The notes under the pieces were generated by a model. It saw only the letters and a program-made list of their open reading frames with translations. It did not search any database and was not told where the DNA came from. Below are positions 1 through 7,206 of a DNA stretch of 64,000 nt, piece by piece. The translations under genes were made by a program, and so were the position numbers. Every line of letters begins with the position of its first letter. Position 1 is the first letter of the stretch. The stretch comes from an uncultured Eubacterium sp. (GTDB lineage Bacteria > Bacillota > Clostridia > Oscillospirales > Acutalibacteraceae). The stretch lies in the NCBI GenBank assembly GCA_934561395.1, contig CAKTGF010000003.1, positions 1-64,000 on the forward strand, read 5' to 3'.

Positions 1-118
1 AAGTATCGGAGTTTATTTAAACTCTTGAATCTTATCGGGTTCCTTTTTCATCGTTGTTTAATTTTCAAGGTCCTAAGCGAAACTTTATTAAGTTTCGGTC
101 GTCGCTCTCTCGTGACGA
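1..118 (-). other. rRNA operon leader region (16S gene probably just off the left edge)
   Basis: Read on the minus strand, this stretch follows a strong promoter and contains ACCTTGAAAATTAAACAACG, the type of sequence usually found ahead of clostridial 16S genes. It also holds a perfect 8-bp hairpin (CGAAACTT/AAGTTTCG, 78-97) and an inverted repeat GTCGTC/GACGAC (about 98-119). No 16S sequence itself is inside the window. The identification rests on resemblance to known leaders, not on an alignment. Confidence 0.55.
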
Positions 119-125
119 CTTGTAC

Positions 126-154
126 ATAATAACAGATTCAATCGCATTTGTCAA
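126..154 (-). promoter_or_regulatory. Strong sigma-A promoter, probably rRNA P2
   Basis: On the minus strand there is a -35 TTGACA (149-154), a 17-base spacer and a -10 TATTAT (126-131). It points towards the leader at the left edge. Confidence 0.7.
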
Positions 155-282
155 CAACTTTTTTCAAAAAACTTGAATTTTTTTAAATTGCCACGGTTTA
201 TACATAATTATGGGGCAGATACCCGCTTTTTTATGCACTTTGCAGCATGCTGTTGAATTATGCGTCTGCATTTCATACAGTG

Positions 283-314
283 GCTATATATTATACTAAT
301 ATTTACCAATAGTC
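283..314 (-). promoter_or_regulatory. Possible upstream rRNA promoter (P1)
   Basis: A minus-strand TTGACT is followed by TATAAT after 15 bases. The spacer is short for sigma-A, but the position about 160 bases upstream of the stronger promoter fits the tandem P1/P2 layout common in rRNA operons. Confidence 0.35.
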
Positions 315-361
315 AACTACAAATCAGTAACAAAATTATTTCAACTTGTTAAAGAATACAA

Positions 362-390
362 TTAACAAGGCATTATATAATGTATATAAT
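362..390 (+). promoter_or_regulatory. metA promoter, distal
   Basis: TTAACA (362-367), 17 bases, TATAAT (385-390). It drives metA with a leader of roughly 90 bases. Confidence 0.55.
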
Positions 391-424
391 AAATATAAGT
401 AACGCATATTATATAAATATATAC

Positions 425-453
425 TTGAATTTATTAATCATAATTGATATAAT
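425..453 (+). promoter_or_regulatory. metA promoter, proximal
   Basis: TTGAAT (425-430), 17 bases, TATAAT (448-453). The start point would lie about 28 bases before the metA start codon. I saw no SAM riboswitch or T-box between promoter and gene. Confidence 0.55.
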
Positions 454-487
454 CAAGTTTACACGACAAATGAAAGGGGTTGACAAT

Positions 488-1402
488 ATGCCTATCAGAA
501 TTGATAACGAATTACCTGCAAAGCAAAAGCTTGAAATTGAAAATGTATTTGTGATGAGCAATATGCGTGCAGACACCCAAGATGTCAGACCCCTTAAGAT
601 TATAATACTTAACTTGATGCCCACAAAGGAGGAAACAGAAACCCAGCTGCTTAGGCTGCTGAGTAACTCCCCTTTACAGGTTGATGTTGAATTTTTGCAG
701 GTTGCCACCCACAAGGCAAAGAATGTTTCAAAAAATCATTTAGACAAGTTCTATTACACCTTTGATGAAATTAAGGATAACCGATATGACGGAATGATAA
801 TTACCGGCGCACCTGTTGAGCATTTGGAGTTTGAAGAGGTTGATTATTGGGACGAGCTTTGCAGTATTATGGAGTGGAGCAAAAAGAATGTATATTCAAC
901 CTACTATATTTGCTGGGCTGCCCAGGCAGGGCTTTATTACCATTACGGAATAAAAAAACACAAACTTAAGAAAAAAATGTTTGGCATTTTCCCACACAGG
1001 AGCCTTGACGATACCCACCCGCTTATGAGAGGGCTTGACGATATTTACTATATCCCCCATTCAAGGCATACAACAGTTGAGCGCCAGGACATTGCACAGG
1101 TTAAGGATTTGCAAATACTATCCTACAGTGACATTGCCGGAGTTCATATTGTTGCGGACATGGCGTGCAGAAAGTTTTTTGTAACCGGCCACAGCGAGTA
1201 TGACAGGGACACCCTTGCCAAGGAGTATTTTAGGGACAAGCAAAAGGGTCTTGAAATAGATATACCGTATAACTATTTTCCAAACGATGATGAAAAGCGA
1301 GTGCCCAATATGACCTGGCGTGGAACGGCTAACCTTTTGATGAACAATTGGCTTAACTATTTTGTATATCAAAAAACGCCATACGATTTGAATACATTGT
1401 AA
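488..1402 (+). CDS. metA: Homoserine O-acetyltransferase (MetA family)
   Basis: This cytoplasmic enzyme acylates the hydroxyl of L-homoserine, the committed step of methionine synthesis. The start is the ATG at 488 (304 aa), not an upstream in-frame ATG, because GAAAGGGG lies 8 bases before it and the family begins MPI. The catalytic Cys142 (motif ICWAAQAG) and the His237-x-Glu239 pair (motif GHSEY) are visible. Residue 111 is Glu (motif APVEHLEF); in this family Glu111 is known to favour acetyl-CoA over succinyl-CoA, so acetylation is the expected reaction. The gene stands alone between an rRNA-type promoter and a convergent terminator, with two tandem promoters of its own. Confidence 0.95.
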   Translation: MPIRIDNELPAKQKLEIENVFVMSNMRADTQDVRPLKIIILNLMPTKEETETQLLRLLSNSPLQVDVEFLQVATHKAKNVSKNHLDKFYYTFDEIKDNRYDGMIITGAPVEHLEFEEVDYWDELCSIMEWSKKNVYSTYYICWAAQAGLYYHYGIKKHKLKKKMFGIFPHRSLDDTHPLMRGLDDIYYIPHSRHTTVERQDIAQVKDLQILSYSDIAGVHIVADMACRKFFVTGHSEYDRDTLAKEYFRDKQKGLEIDIPYNYFPNDDEKRVPNMTWRGTANLLMNNWLNYFVYQKTPYDLNTL

Positions 1403-1407
1403 TATAG

Positions 1408-1440
1408 AAAAAGTGCGCCTTTGATTGGGGCGCACTTTTT
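1408..1440. terminator. Bidirectional terminator between metA and ispF
   Basis: A 12-bp perfect stem, AAAAAGTGCGCC (1408-1419) with GGCGCACTTTTT (1429-1440), has A and T tracts on the two sides and so serves both convergent genes. Confidence 0.85.
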
Positions 1441-1446
1441 ATTCTA

Positions 1447-1914
1447 TTATTTAATCAGCACTACGGCGTGGGCGGAAATGCCCTCCTCCCTGCCGGTAAA
1501 GCCAAGCATTTCTTCAGTGGTGGCTTTAACGCTGACAGAGTTAATATCAATTTTACATACTTTTGCGATATTGGCACGCATTTGCTCAATGTAGGGCTTC
1601 ATTTTGGGCTTTTGTGCAATGAGTATTGAATCAATATTTTCAATTTCGTAGCCCTGCTCATTTATGCGGTCAACAACAGCCTCCAAAAGCTTTAGTGAAT
1701 CTGCGCCCTTCCATTTTTCATCGGTATCGGGGAACATACCACCAATGTCACCCATGGCGCAGGCGCCCAAAATCGCATCGGAAATTGCGTGGAGTAAAAC
1801 ATCTGCGTCGCTGTGACCAAGCAGGCCTAAGCTGTGCGGAATTTCTACGCCGCCGATTATTAATTTTCTGCCGCTTACAAGCTTGTGAACATCGTATCCG
1901 TTACCTATTCTCAT
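1447..1914 (-). CDS. ispF: 2-C-methyl-D-erythritol 2,4-cyclodiphosphate synthase
   Basis: It closes CDP-methylerythritol 2-phosphate to the cyclic diphosphate in the non-mevalonate isoprenoid pathway. At 155 aa it has normal family length. The metal ligands Asp8 and His10 (motif GYDVH) and His42 (motif GHSDADVLLHA) are present, as is the typical KATTEEMLGFTGR segment near the C-terminus. It follows ispD with only two bases between them, as the last gene of the trmK, Nif3-like, rqcH, ispD, ispF run, so the two pathway enzymes are very probably co-expressed. Confidence 0.97.
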   Translation of the reverse strand: MRIGNGYDVHKLVSGRKLIIGGVEIPHSLGLLGHSDADVLLHAISDAILGACAMGDIGGMFPDTDEKWKGADSLKLLEAVVDRINEQGYEIENIDSILIAQKPKMKPYIEQMRANIAKVCKIDINSVSVKATTEEMLGFTGREEGISAHAVVLIK

Positions 1915-1916
1915 AA

Positions 1917-2600
1917 TTATACCTCTGCTCTTTTTGATAAAATACCCTCTGCTACCGCTATATCCTCGGGGGTGGTTATTTTAATATTTTCGTAGCTGCC
2001 CACTACCAGTTTAACCTTTTGCTTGGCATATTCAAGGAGCTGGCAATCGTCTGTAAACTCCCTGCCGTCAGCAGTTGCTTTTTCAAGGGCAGACTTATAC
2101 AAATCGAATTTAAAAATTTGTGGCGTTTGCACTGCAAAAAGGGTTGACCTGTCGGGAGTGCTGATAACAAAGCCGTTTTTATCAACGACCTTAACGGTAT
2201 CCTTAACCGGCACAGCCAGTGCGGCAGAGCCGAATTCGTAGGCCGCCTTAATGGTGTTATCAATATCATCTTCAAGCACAAGTGGCCTTGCACCGTCGTG
2301 GATTATTACAAGCTCCGCATCGTCAATGGTTTCAATTGCATTTTTAACGCTTTGCTGACGGGTGCTGCCGCCGATTACAAACGAAATGCGCTCGTCTGTA
2401 AGAAGCTTTGAAAATTCGTCAACATCCTGTTCCCTTACGGTTACAATTATTTCATCAACATCCGATAAATTAAGGAAGTTTTCAACACTGCGCTCAATAA
2501 CGGTTTTGCCGCATATATCAAGCAGCATTTTATTTTTTTCACTTTTCATTCTTGTGCCGCTGCCTGCACCGAGAATTACGGCAACATTACTCAATTTCAC
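1917..2600 (-). CDS. ispD: 2-C-methyl-D-erythritol 4-phosphate cytidylyltransferase
   Basis: It transfers CMP from CTP to methylerythritol 4-phosphate, two steps before IspF. The 227-aa protein starts with the nucleotide-binding loop ILGAGSGTRM (residues 9-18), followed by Lys24, and later shows IHDGARPLV and the FAVQTPQIF segment typical of IspD. The start overlaps the end of rqcH by 14 bases, which suggests translational coupling. ispF follows immediately. Confidence 0.96.
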   Translation of the reverse strand: MKLSNVAVILGAGSGTRMKSEKNKMLLDICGKTVIERSVENFLNLSDVDEIIVTVREQDVDEFSKLLTDERISFVIGGSTRQQSVKNAIETIDDAELVIIHDGARPLVLEDDIDNTIKAAYEFGSAALAVPVKDTVKVVDKNGFVISTPDRSTLFAVQTPQIFKFDLYKSALEKATADGREFTDDCQLLEYAKQKVKLVVGSYENIKITTPEDIAVAEGILSKRAEV

Positions 2601-4269
2601 GCACCTCGCTTAACTCCTCCTCATTGGGGGTAACATATTCTGTATTATAATCAACATAAATAACCATGCCCGGCTTTGCGCCGTTTGGCTTGTGCACATT
2701 TTTTACAATTGTGTAATCGACCGCAACATTTGATGAGGCGTAGGCCTTTGAATTAGCCGCCGCAAGCATTGCCGCCTGCCTGATTACTCTGTCGGTAAAA
2801 GGCTTGCCTTTAACGGATTCAACAATAACATGGCTGCCTGCCGCATCCTTAACATGAAACCACATATCATAGTTTTTTGCGGTTTTAAGGGTCAGCAAAT
2901 CGTTTTGAACATTGTTTCTGCCCACGTAAATTGTAAAGCCCTCGTCTGTTTGGAACTTTTTAGGTGGCAGTTTTTTGGGATTTTTTGATTTGTTGGCCTT
3001 TTTTGAAAGAAAGCCTGCCTCATAAAGCTCCGACTTGATTTGGGTTATTTCGTTGTCGGTTTCGGCCCTTGATAACGAATCTATTACAGAATCAAGATAC
3101 TGCGCCTCCTCGTTAGCCTGTCTGATAAACTCGTGCAGCTTTGACTCGGCAACCTGCTTTTTTCTGTATTCCTTATAATATTTTTGAGCGTTTTGAACAG
3201 GAGTCAGCCTCGGGTCTGCCGGTATTCTTATAGGCTCGTTGTTATTATAAAAATTCTCCAAATCATAGAACACAGCGCCCTTTTCCAGCCTGTGAAGATT
3301 TGCATTAATAAGCTCGCCGTAAGTGCGAAGTTGCTCCTTGCCCTTGCAATCCTCAAGTTCGTTTTGGCGATTAAGCGCCTTTCTTACCGCCCTTTCCTGC
3401 AAGGTTGTAAGGTGCTTAAACAAATCGTTGCTGCGCTGCTTGATACGGTCAATTCGCACCTGCTCGTAGTAAAAATAATCAATAAGTTCCGAAAAACTGT
3501 CAAAGCTTTTCAATTGGGCAAGGTCGCCGTATTGCTTTGGTTCAAAATAGGTGTAATCCTTTGGGCGGTCAATAACAACCATGGTGGGCTTGGGATTTAA
3601 AATGTGCTCCTTAAGTTCCTCAACAGTCATTGATTCGTCAAACTCCCTTGCCACAATAGGCGAAATACCCTGCAAGACCCGGGATACCGCCTTGGATTTT
3701 ATCATATCACAGGAGGATATGGCAGAGTTAATTTCCTCAACCGGGTCGGTTAAAATATTCATTTTATTCTGCGCCGGAGGCAGCTGATATTTTAAACCGG
3801 GCAGTATTTCACGCACCGAGGATTTTGAAGAATCAATGCGTTTAACACATTCAACGATTTTATCCTCACTGTTAACAAGGATAATGTTGCTGTATCTGCC
3901 CATAATTTCAATAATAAGCCTGTAAACCACCGGGTCGCCGATTTCGTTTTTAGCGTTAAACACAAGGGTTAAAATTCTTTCAAAGCCGTCCTGCTGAATA
4001 TCAACAAGCTTTGCGCCGCCAAGGCATTTTCGTAAAAGCATTGTAAGCATGGGCGGTTTTTTAGGATTTTCGGGGCTTTGCTCTGTCAGTTGTATTCTGG
4101 GGCAATCCGCCTTTGCAGACAAAAGCAGCTTTTGCATGCCGTCAAAGGTGCGAAAGGTAAATAAAATTTCGTCCCTTGAGGGCTGATAAATTTTATCGAC
4201 CCTAAAGCCCAATACTTGCTGCTTTATTTCGTTTTTTAATAAATGTAAAAATATACCGTCAAGTGCCAT
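2587..4269 (-). CDS. rqcH: Rqc2 homologue RqcH (NFACT-domain ribosome quality control protein)
   Basis: RqcH binds stalled 50S subunits carrying peptidyl-tRNA and recruits tRNA-Ala to add C-terminal alanine tails; older annotations call it a fibronectin-binding protein. The 560 aa show an N-terminal NFACT-N domain (1 to about 190), a coiled-coil middle (about 265-430) and a C-terminal NFACT-R domain with MWFHVKDAAGSHVIVE. At positions 97-98, where Bacillus subtilis has Asp-Arg (needed for alanine tailing), this protein has Glu97-Arg98 (GFERIL). That is a conservative change, so activity is likely but not certain. A second quality-control candidate, ylmH, lies at 33.4 kb. Confidence 0.93.
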   Translation of the reverse strand: MALDGIFLHLLKNEIKQQVLGFRVDKIYQPSRDEILFTFRTFDGMQKLLLSAKADCPRIQLTEQSPENPKKPPMLTMLLRKCLGGAKLVDIQQDGFERILTLVFNAKNEIGDPVVYRLIIEIMGRYSNIILVNSEDKIVECVKRIDSSKSSVREILPGLKYQLPPAQNKMNILTDPVEEINSAISSCDMIKSKAVSRVLQGISPIVAREFDESMTVEELKEHILNPKPTMVVIDRPKDYTYFEPKQYGDLAQLKSFDSFSELIDYFYYEQVRIDRIKQRSNDLFKHLTTLQERAVRKALNRQNELEDCKGKEQLRTYGELINANLHRLEKGAVFYDLENFYNNNEPIRIPADPRLTPVQNAQKYYKEYRKKQVAESKLHEFIRQANEEAQYLDSVIDSLSRAETDNEITQIKSELYEAGFLSKKANKSKNPKKLPPKKFQTDEGFTIYVGRNNVQNDLLTLKTAKNYDMWFHVKDAAGSHVIVESVKGKPFTDRVIRQAAMLAAANSKAYASSNVAVDYTIVKNVHKPNGAKPGMVIYVDYNTEYVTPNEEELSEVREIE

Positions 4270-4279
4270 TTTCTGTTCC

Positions 4280-5029
4280 TTAAAATACTGTTAATACAGG
4301 ATTTTCGCTTGGGGCAACAACAAATTCAACATCGGTAAACAGTGCCTCAAGCTTATTTTTAATCATAATAAAGGGTAAATATTCTGTTTCGTAGTGACCT
4401 GCGGAGATCACAGGGTAGCCCTGCTGGCTTGCATCAAGCATTTCGTGATATTTTAAATCGCCTGTTACAAAGCAGTCGCTGCACTCCATAGCCTGGGGGA
4501 TAAATTCTGCGCACGAGCCGCCGCCCACAGCCACACGGCTAATCATTTTATCGGAATCGGTGTATCTTATACCGGCACAGTTAAGTGTGTTTGATACAAA
4601 TTCCGCAAAATCGTCAACGCTCATTTCTGCGTCTAACTCCCCTACTGAAATAAATGTGTTTTCAACGGGGGTTACATTTTTTAAATTAAGCAGCTCTGCC
4701 AAGTTTGCATTAATACCGCAAGGTGCAATATCAAAGTTTGTGTGAGCGCAGATATATGCAATATCATTTGAAATAAGCTTGTAAGCGCTTTGGTCGGGTG
4801 TGATTTTTTTAAGCCCCTTAAAAATAAGTGGATGGTGGGTAAACACTAAATCGGCGCCTATTTCTGCGGCAAAATCACAAACAGATTTGGTGGCGTCAAG
4901 AGCCAAAACCGCCTTTTTAACAGGCTTTCTGAAATCGCCGATAAGGTGACCCGAATTATCCCATTCCTCCTGGGTATTATATGGGGCTATGGAATTTATA
5001 TAATCGTAAATATTTTTAACTGTTGTCAT
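4280..5029 (-). CDS. Nif3-like dinuclear metal centre protein (GTP cyclohydrolase 1 type 2 homologue)
   Basis: This is a 249-aa member of the Nif3/YbgI/YqfO family of hexameric cytoplasmic metal proteins whose physiological role is poorly defined. Visible family features are WDNSGHLIGD (about 23-32), the metal-binding THHPLIF, AHTNFDIA, and the C-terminal GHYETE with its His-x-x-Glu ligands. Its start overlaps the trmK stop by four bases, so the two are coupled. A trmK-Nif3 neighbourhood is widespread in Firmicutes and supports both calls. Confidence 0.9.
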   Translation of the reverse strand: MTTVKNIYDYINSIAPYNTQEEWDNSGHLIGDFRKPVKKAVLALDATKSVCDFAAEIGADLVFTHHPLIFKGLKKITPDQSAYKLISNDIAYICAHTNFDIAPCGINANLAELLNLKNVTPVENTFISVGELDAEMSVDDFAEFVSNTLNCAGIRYTDSDKMISRVAVGGGSCAEFIPQAMECSDCFVTGDLKYHEMLDASQQGYPVISAGHYETEYLPFIMIKNKLEALFTDVEFVVAPSENPVLTVF

Positions 5030-5658
5030 ATTTTCTCCTTAATTGCGTTAATTATATCTGAATAATCCGCACCGCTTTTTTGCTTGTTTTCCAAATAATT
5101 TAACAGGTGCTCAAAATATTCTCTGTCGCTGAAATCTTTAATATTTCCCAGGTAATAATCCGCCTGTGTTTTTGGCTCGGTACTGCCGGTATAAACCGCA
5201 TCAAACACGCTGTAATGGTGCCTGCCGTCTTGAACAATAATATCGTTTACAATTTCAAAGCCGTTATCATAAAGCCACGCCCTTGCTGTTTCGGGGTGGG
5301 TCATGGGGTTAAGCACCAGATGTTTTTTACTGATATATCTGCACTGGTTAAGAATTTGAGCTATAAGCTCGCCGCCCATTCCGGCAATAAGCACATCGTC
5401 AAAATCGTTTTCATCAACGGAGCGTAAACCGTCTGACAGCACGCATTTGATTTTATCGTTACAACCGCTTTTGTTAACAAAGCTTATGCAGGAATCAAGG
5501 GGGCCTTGGTTAATATCGCAGGCAACGGCTGATTCAATAATGCCCTGCTGTACCAAATAAACGGGAATATAGCCATGGTCGGTGCCCACATCGCAAAGTC
5601 TACAGCCCTTATTAACTAAATTTGCGGCAGCCAAAAGCCTGTCGGATAATTTTAACAT
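5026..5658 (-). CDS. trmK: tRNA (adenine22-N1)-methyltransferase
   Basis: It methylates N1 of adenosine 22 in tRNA using S-adenosylmethionine. The 210-aa protein opens with LSDRLLAAANLV, followed by the SAM-binding motif CDVGTDHGYIPVYL (about 22-35) and the downstream NPMTHPETARAWL motif seen in TrmK proteins. It is the first gene of a five-gene minus-strand run. The promoter is about 80 bases upstream, and its -35 box is shared with the divergent DUF4364 gene. Confidence 0.93.
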   Translation of the reverse strand: MLKLSDRLLAAANLVNKGCRLCDVGTDHGYIPVYLVQQGIIESAVACDINQGPLDSCISFVNKSGCNDKIKCVLSDGLRSVDENDFDDVLIAGMGGELIAQILNQCRYISKKHLVLNPMTHPETARAWLYDNGFEIVNDIIVQDGRHHYSVFDAVYTGSTEPKTQADYYLGNIKDFSDREYFEHLLNYLENKQKSGADYSDIINAIKEKI

Positions 5659-5739
5659 AGCATTTTCCTTAATAAATTTTATTTAAGCAATTAAAACAGC
5701 AAGGCAAAATGCGCCTGCAGCTGCTGCATTGCTTGTTTT

Positions 5740-5791
5740 ATTATATAACAAACATTTACTGTTTGCAAGTTAGCCGATTATGTGTTAATAT
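5740..5791. promoter_or_regulatory. Overlapping divergent promoters sharing one palindromic -35 box
   Basis: TTGCAA at 5763-5768 is its own reverse complement. Rightwards it is followed after 17 bases by TAATAT (5786-5791), for the DUF4364 gene. Leftwards it is followed after 17 bases by TATAAT (5740-5745), for the trmK operon. Both promoters would use the same hexamer and so cannot be bound at once. Confidence 0.65.
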
Positions 5792-5837
5792 AGTACAAAT
5801 TAATATTATAAGCAGTTAGATAAAAGCGAGTGGTTAT

Positions 5838-6440
5838 ATGGCAGATAATGAAAAAGAATTAAATATAAAATCGGAAAATGAAATTGACCCAAGGCTCCGT
5901 TTTGACGCCTTTATGGCAGGAGTTAAGGACGGCGGTCTGCGCTCTGTAAGCTCAATAAGCGTTTTGGTTTGCTACATAGTTGCAAATATGGACGGCAGAG
6001 TTACCGACGAGGTAATAATTGAGGCTATGGACGAGGGAATGATTGCAAACCATTTTGAGGTGGCTGACGCAATATCAAAGCTTGTTAAGGGCAACACCGT
6101 TAAAAAGGACGAAAACGGCGTTTTAACCCTTAGCGATAAGGATAAATCCCTTGTGGAATTGATTGAAAGAGATTTGCCCCTTACAGTCAGAGAAAAAAGC
6201 ATTAAGCTTTGCCAAAAAATAATGGCTAAGGAAACCTTTAAGCGTGAAAACAAAGCTGAAATTTGCGAAAACGGCAAGGGCTACACTGTTAAGCTTTATA
6301 TCAGCGATAACGATATTGATTATATGGAGCTTAAGCTTTATGCGGCAACCAAAGACCAGGCAGAAATGATTAAGGATAAATTTATTACCAACCCTATTTT
6401 GGTGTATGACAATTTAATATCTTCAATTTTTGAAAACTGA
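5838..6440 (+). CDS. DUF4364 family protein
   Basis: This 200-aa soluble protein has a winged-helix-like first half (about 35-115) and a second half with the alternating pattern YTVKLYISDNDIDYMELKLY and a final KDQAEMIKDKF segment. This matches what I recall of the clostridial DUF4364 family, thought to be DNA-binding regulators; no target is known to me. The first 20 residues are acidic and probably disordered. It is transcribed alone, divergently from trmK, and ends at a bidirectional terminator. Confidence 0.7.
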   Translation: MADNEKELNIKSENEIDPRLRFDAFMAGVKDGGLRSVSSISVLVCYIVANMDGRVTDEVIIEAMDEGMIANHFEVADAISKLVKGNTVKKDENGVLTLSDKDKSLVELIERDLPLTVREKSIKLCQKIMAKETFKRENKAEICENGKGYTVKLYISDNDIDYMELKLYAATKDQAEMIKDKFITNPILVYDNLISSIFEN

Positions 6441-6441
6441 C

Positions 6442-6479
6442 AAAAAGAGAGAATGTAATTTAACATTCTCTCTCTTTTT
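6442..6479. terminator. Bidirectional terminator
   Basis: AAAAAGAGAGAATGT pairs with ACATTCTCTCTCTTTTT across a short AT loop. It ends the DUF4364 gene and, in the other direction, overlaps the stop codon of the HAD gene at 6460-6462. Confidence 0.8.
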
Positions 6480-7152
6480 GTATTAACTCAACTATTTGGC
6501 TTAAATCGCTTATGGAATTTGGCTTGCTGCCCTTTCTGTCCATCCTGATAAAATAACAATTTGCCTGCTTGGCGGTTTCAAGGTCCTTGTCCTCATCGCC
6601 GATAAACAAAATTTCGTCATTTGCCAAGCCGTATTTTGCCCTTAAAAAGTCAATGCCGTAGGGGTTAGGCTTTCTGTAACCGCTTGAACAGGATGAAATA
6701 TAATCGTCGAAATGCAAAAGCAATTGAGAAATATACTTTTTAAAGTATTCGTCAGGCATACCGCTGGGCACATCGGTAAGAGCGGCTATGGTGCAGCCGC
6801 TTTTCTTTAATGCCTTTAAAGAAGATATACTGTCGTCATAAATTCTTGCATTAAGGTTAAAGGAATCAAAAAACAGCTCTATTGCCTTGTTTAAATCTTC
6901 AATCCCCCAACCCTCAAAGGCCTTTTCAAAAATAAACTCCGGCTCAAAATCAATTTCACGGGGGTTAATTCGGGGGTTAAACATTTTCATAACGGCAACC
7001 GCACGGTCAATTTGCTCAAAACTTGCATTACAATTAAGTCTTTCATTAACAAATTTAAAGGCGCTTTCATAATAATCCACCCAGGATAGGGGCATATTTT
7101 CATATTCAAACAGGGTTGAACCCAAATCAAAAACAATTAATTCAATAGCCAT
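6460..7152 (-). CDS. HAD-superfamily hydrolase
   Basis: This 230-aa soluble phosphatase-like protein has the four HAD motifs. Motif I is VFDLGST, where the usual second aspartate is Gly, as in some phosphatase-like subfamilies. Motif II is LTDVPSG, the motif III lysine is in YRKPNPYGIDF, and motif IV is FIGDEDKDLETA. A helical cap of about 75 residues lies between motifs I and II. The substrate cannot be told from sequence. It follows the ispH-rpsA terminator and has only a weak ribosome site. Confidence 0.85.
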   Translation of the reverse strand: MAIELIVFDLGSTLFEYENMPLSWVDYYESAFKFVNERLNCNASFEQIDRAVAVMKMFNPRINPREIDFEPEFIFEKAFEGWGIEDLNKAIELFFDSFNLNARIYDDSISSLKALKKSGCTIAALTDVPSGMPDEYFKKYISQLLLHFDDYISSCSSGYRKPNPYGIDFLRAKYGLANDEILFIGDEDKDLETAKQANCYFIRMDRKGSKPNSISDLSQIVELIQKEREC

Positions 7153-7159
7153 AAAACAC

Positions 7160-7192
7160 CAAAAAACAAAGGCAGTTCAACCGAACTGCCTT
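7160..7192 (-). terminator. Terminator of the ispH-rpsA operon
   Basis: On the minus strand AAGGCAGTTC pairs with GAACTGCCTT across a four-base loop, followed by TGTTTTTT. Confidence 0.8.
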
Positions 7193-7206
7193 ATGTACTT
7201 TAATTA

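Noticed and set aside
1..118. Partial 16S rRNA gene at the left edge
   Set aside because: No 16S sequence is recognisable; only leader and promoter elements are seen.
380..487. N-terminal extension of MetA from an upstream ATG
   Set aside because: The added 36 residues are hydrophobic and AT-derived, overlap two promoters and lack a ribosome site.
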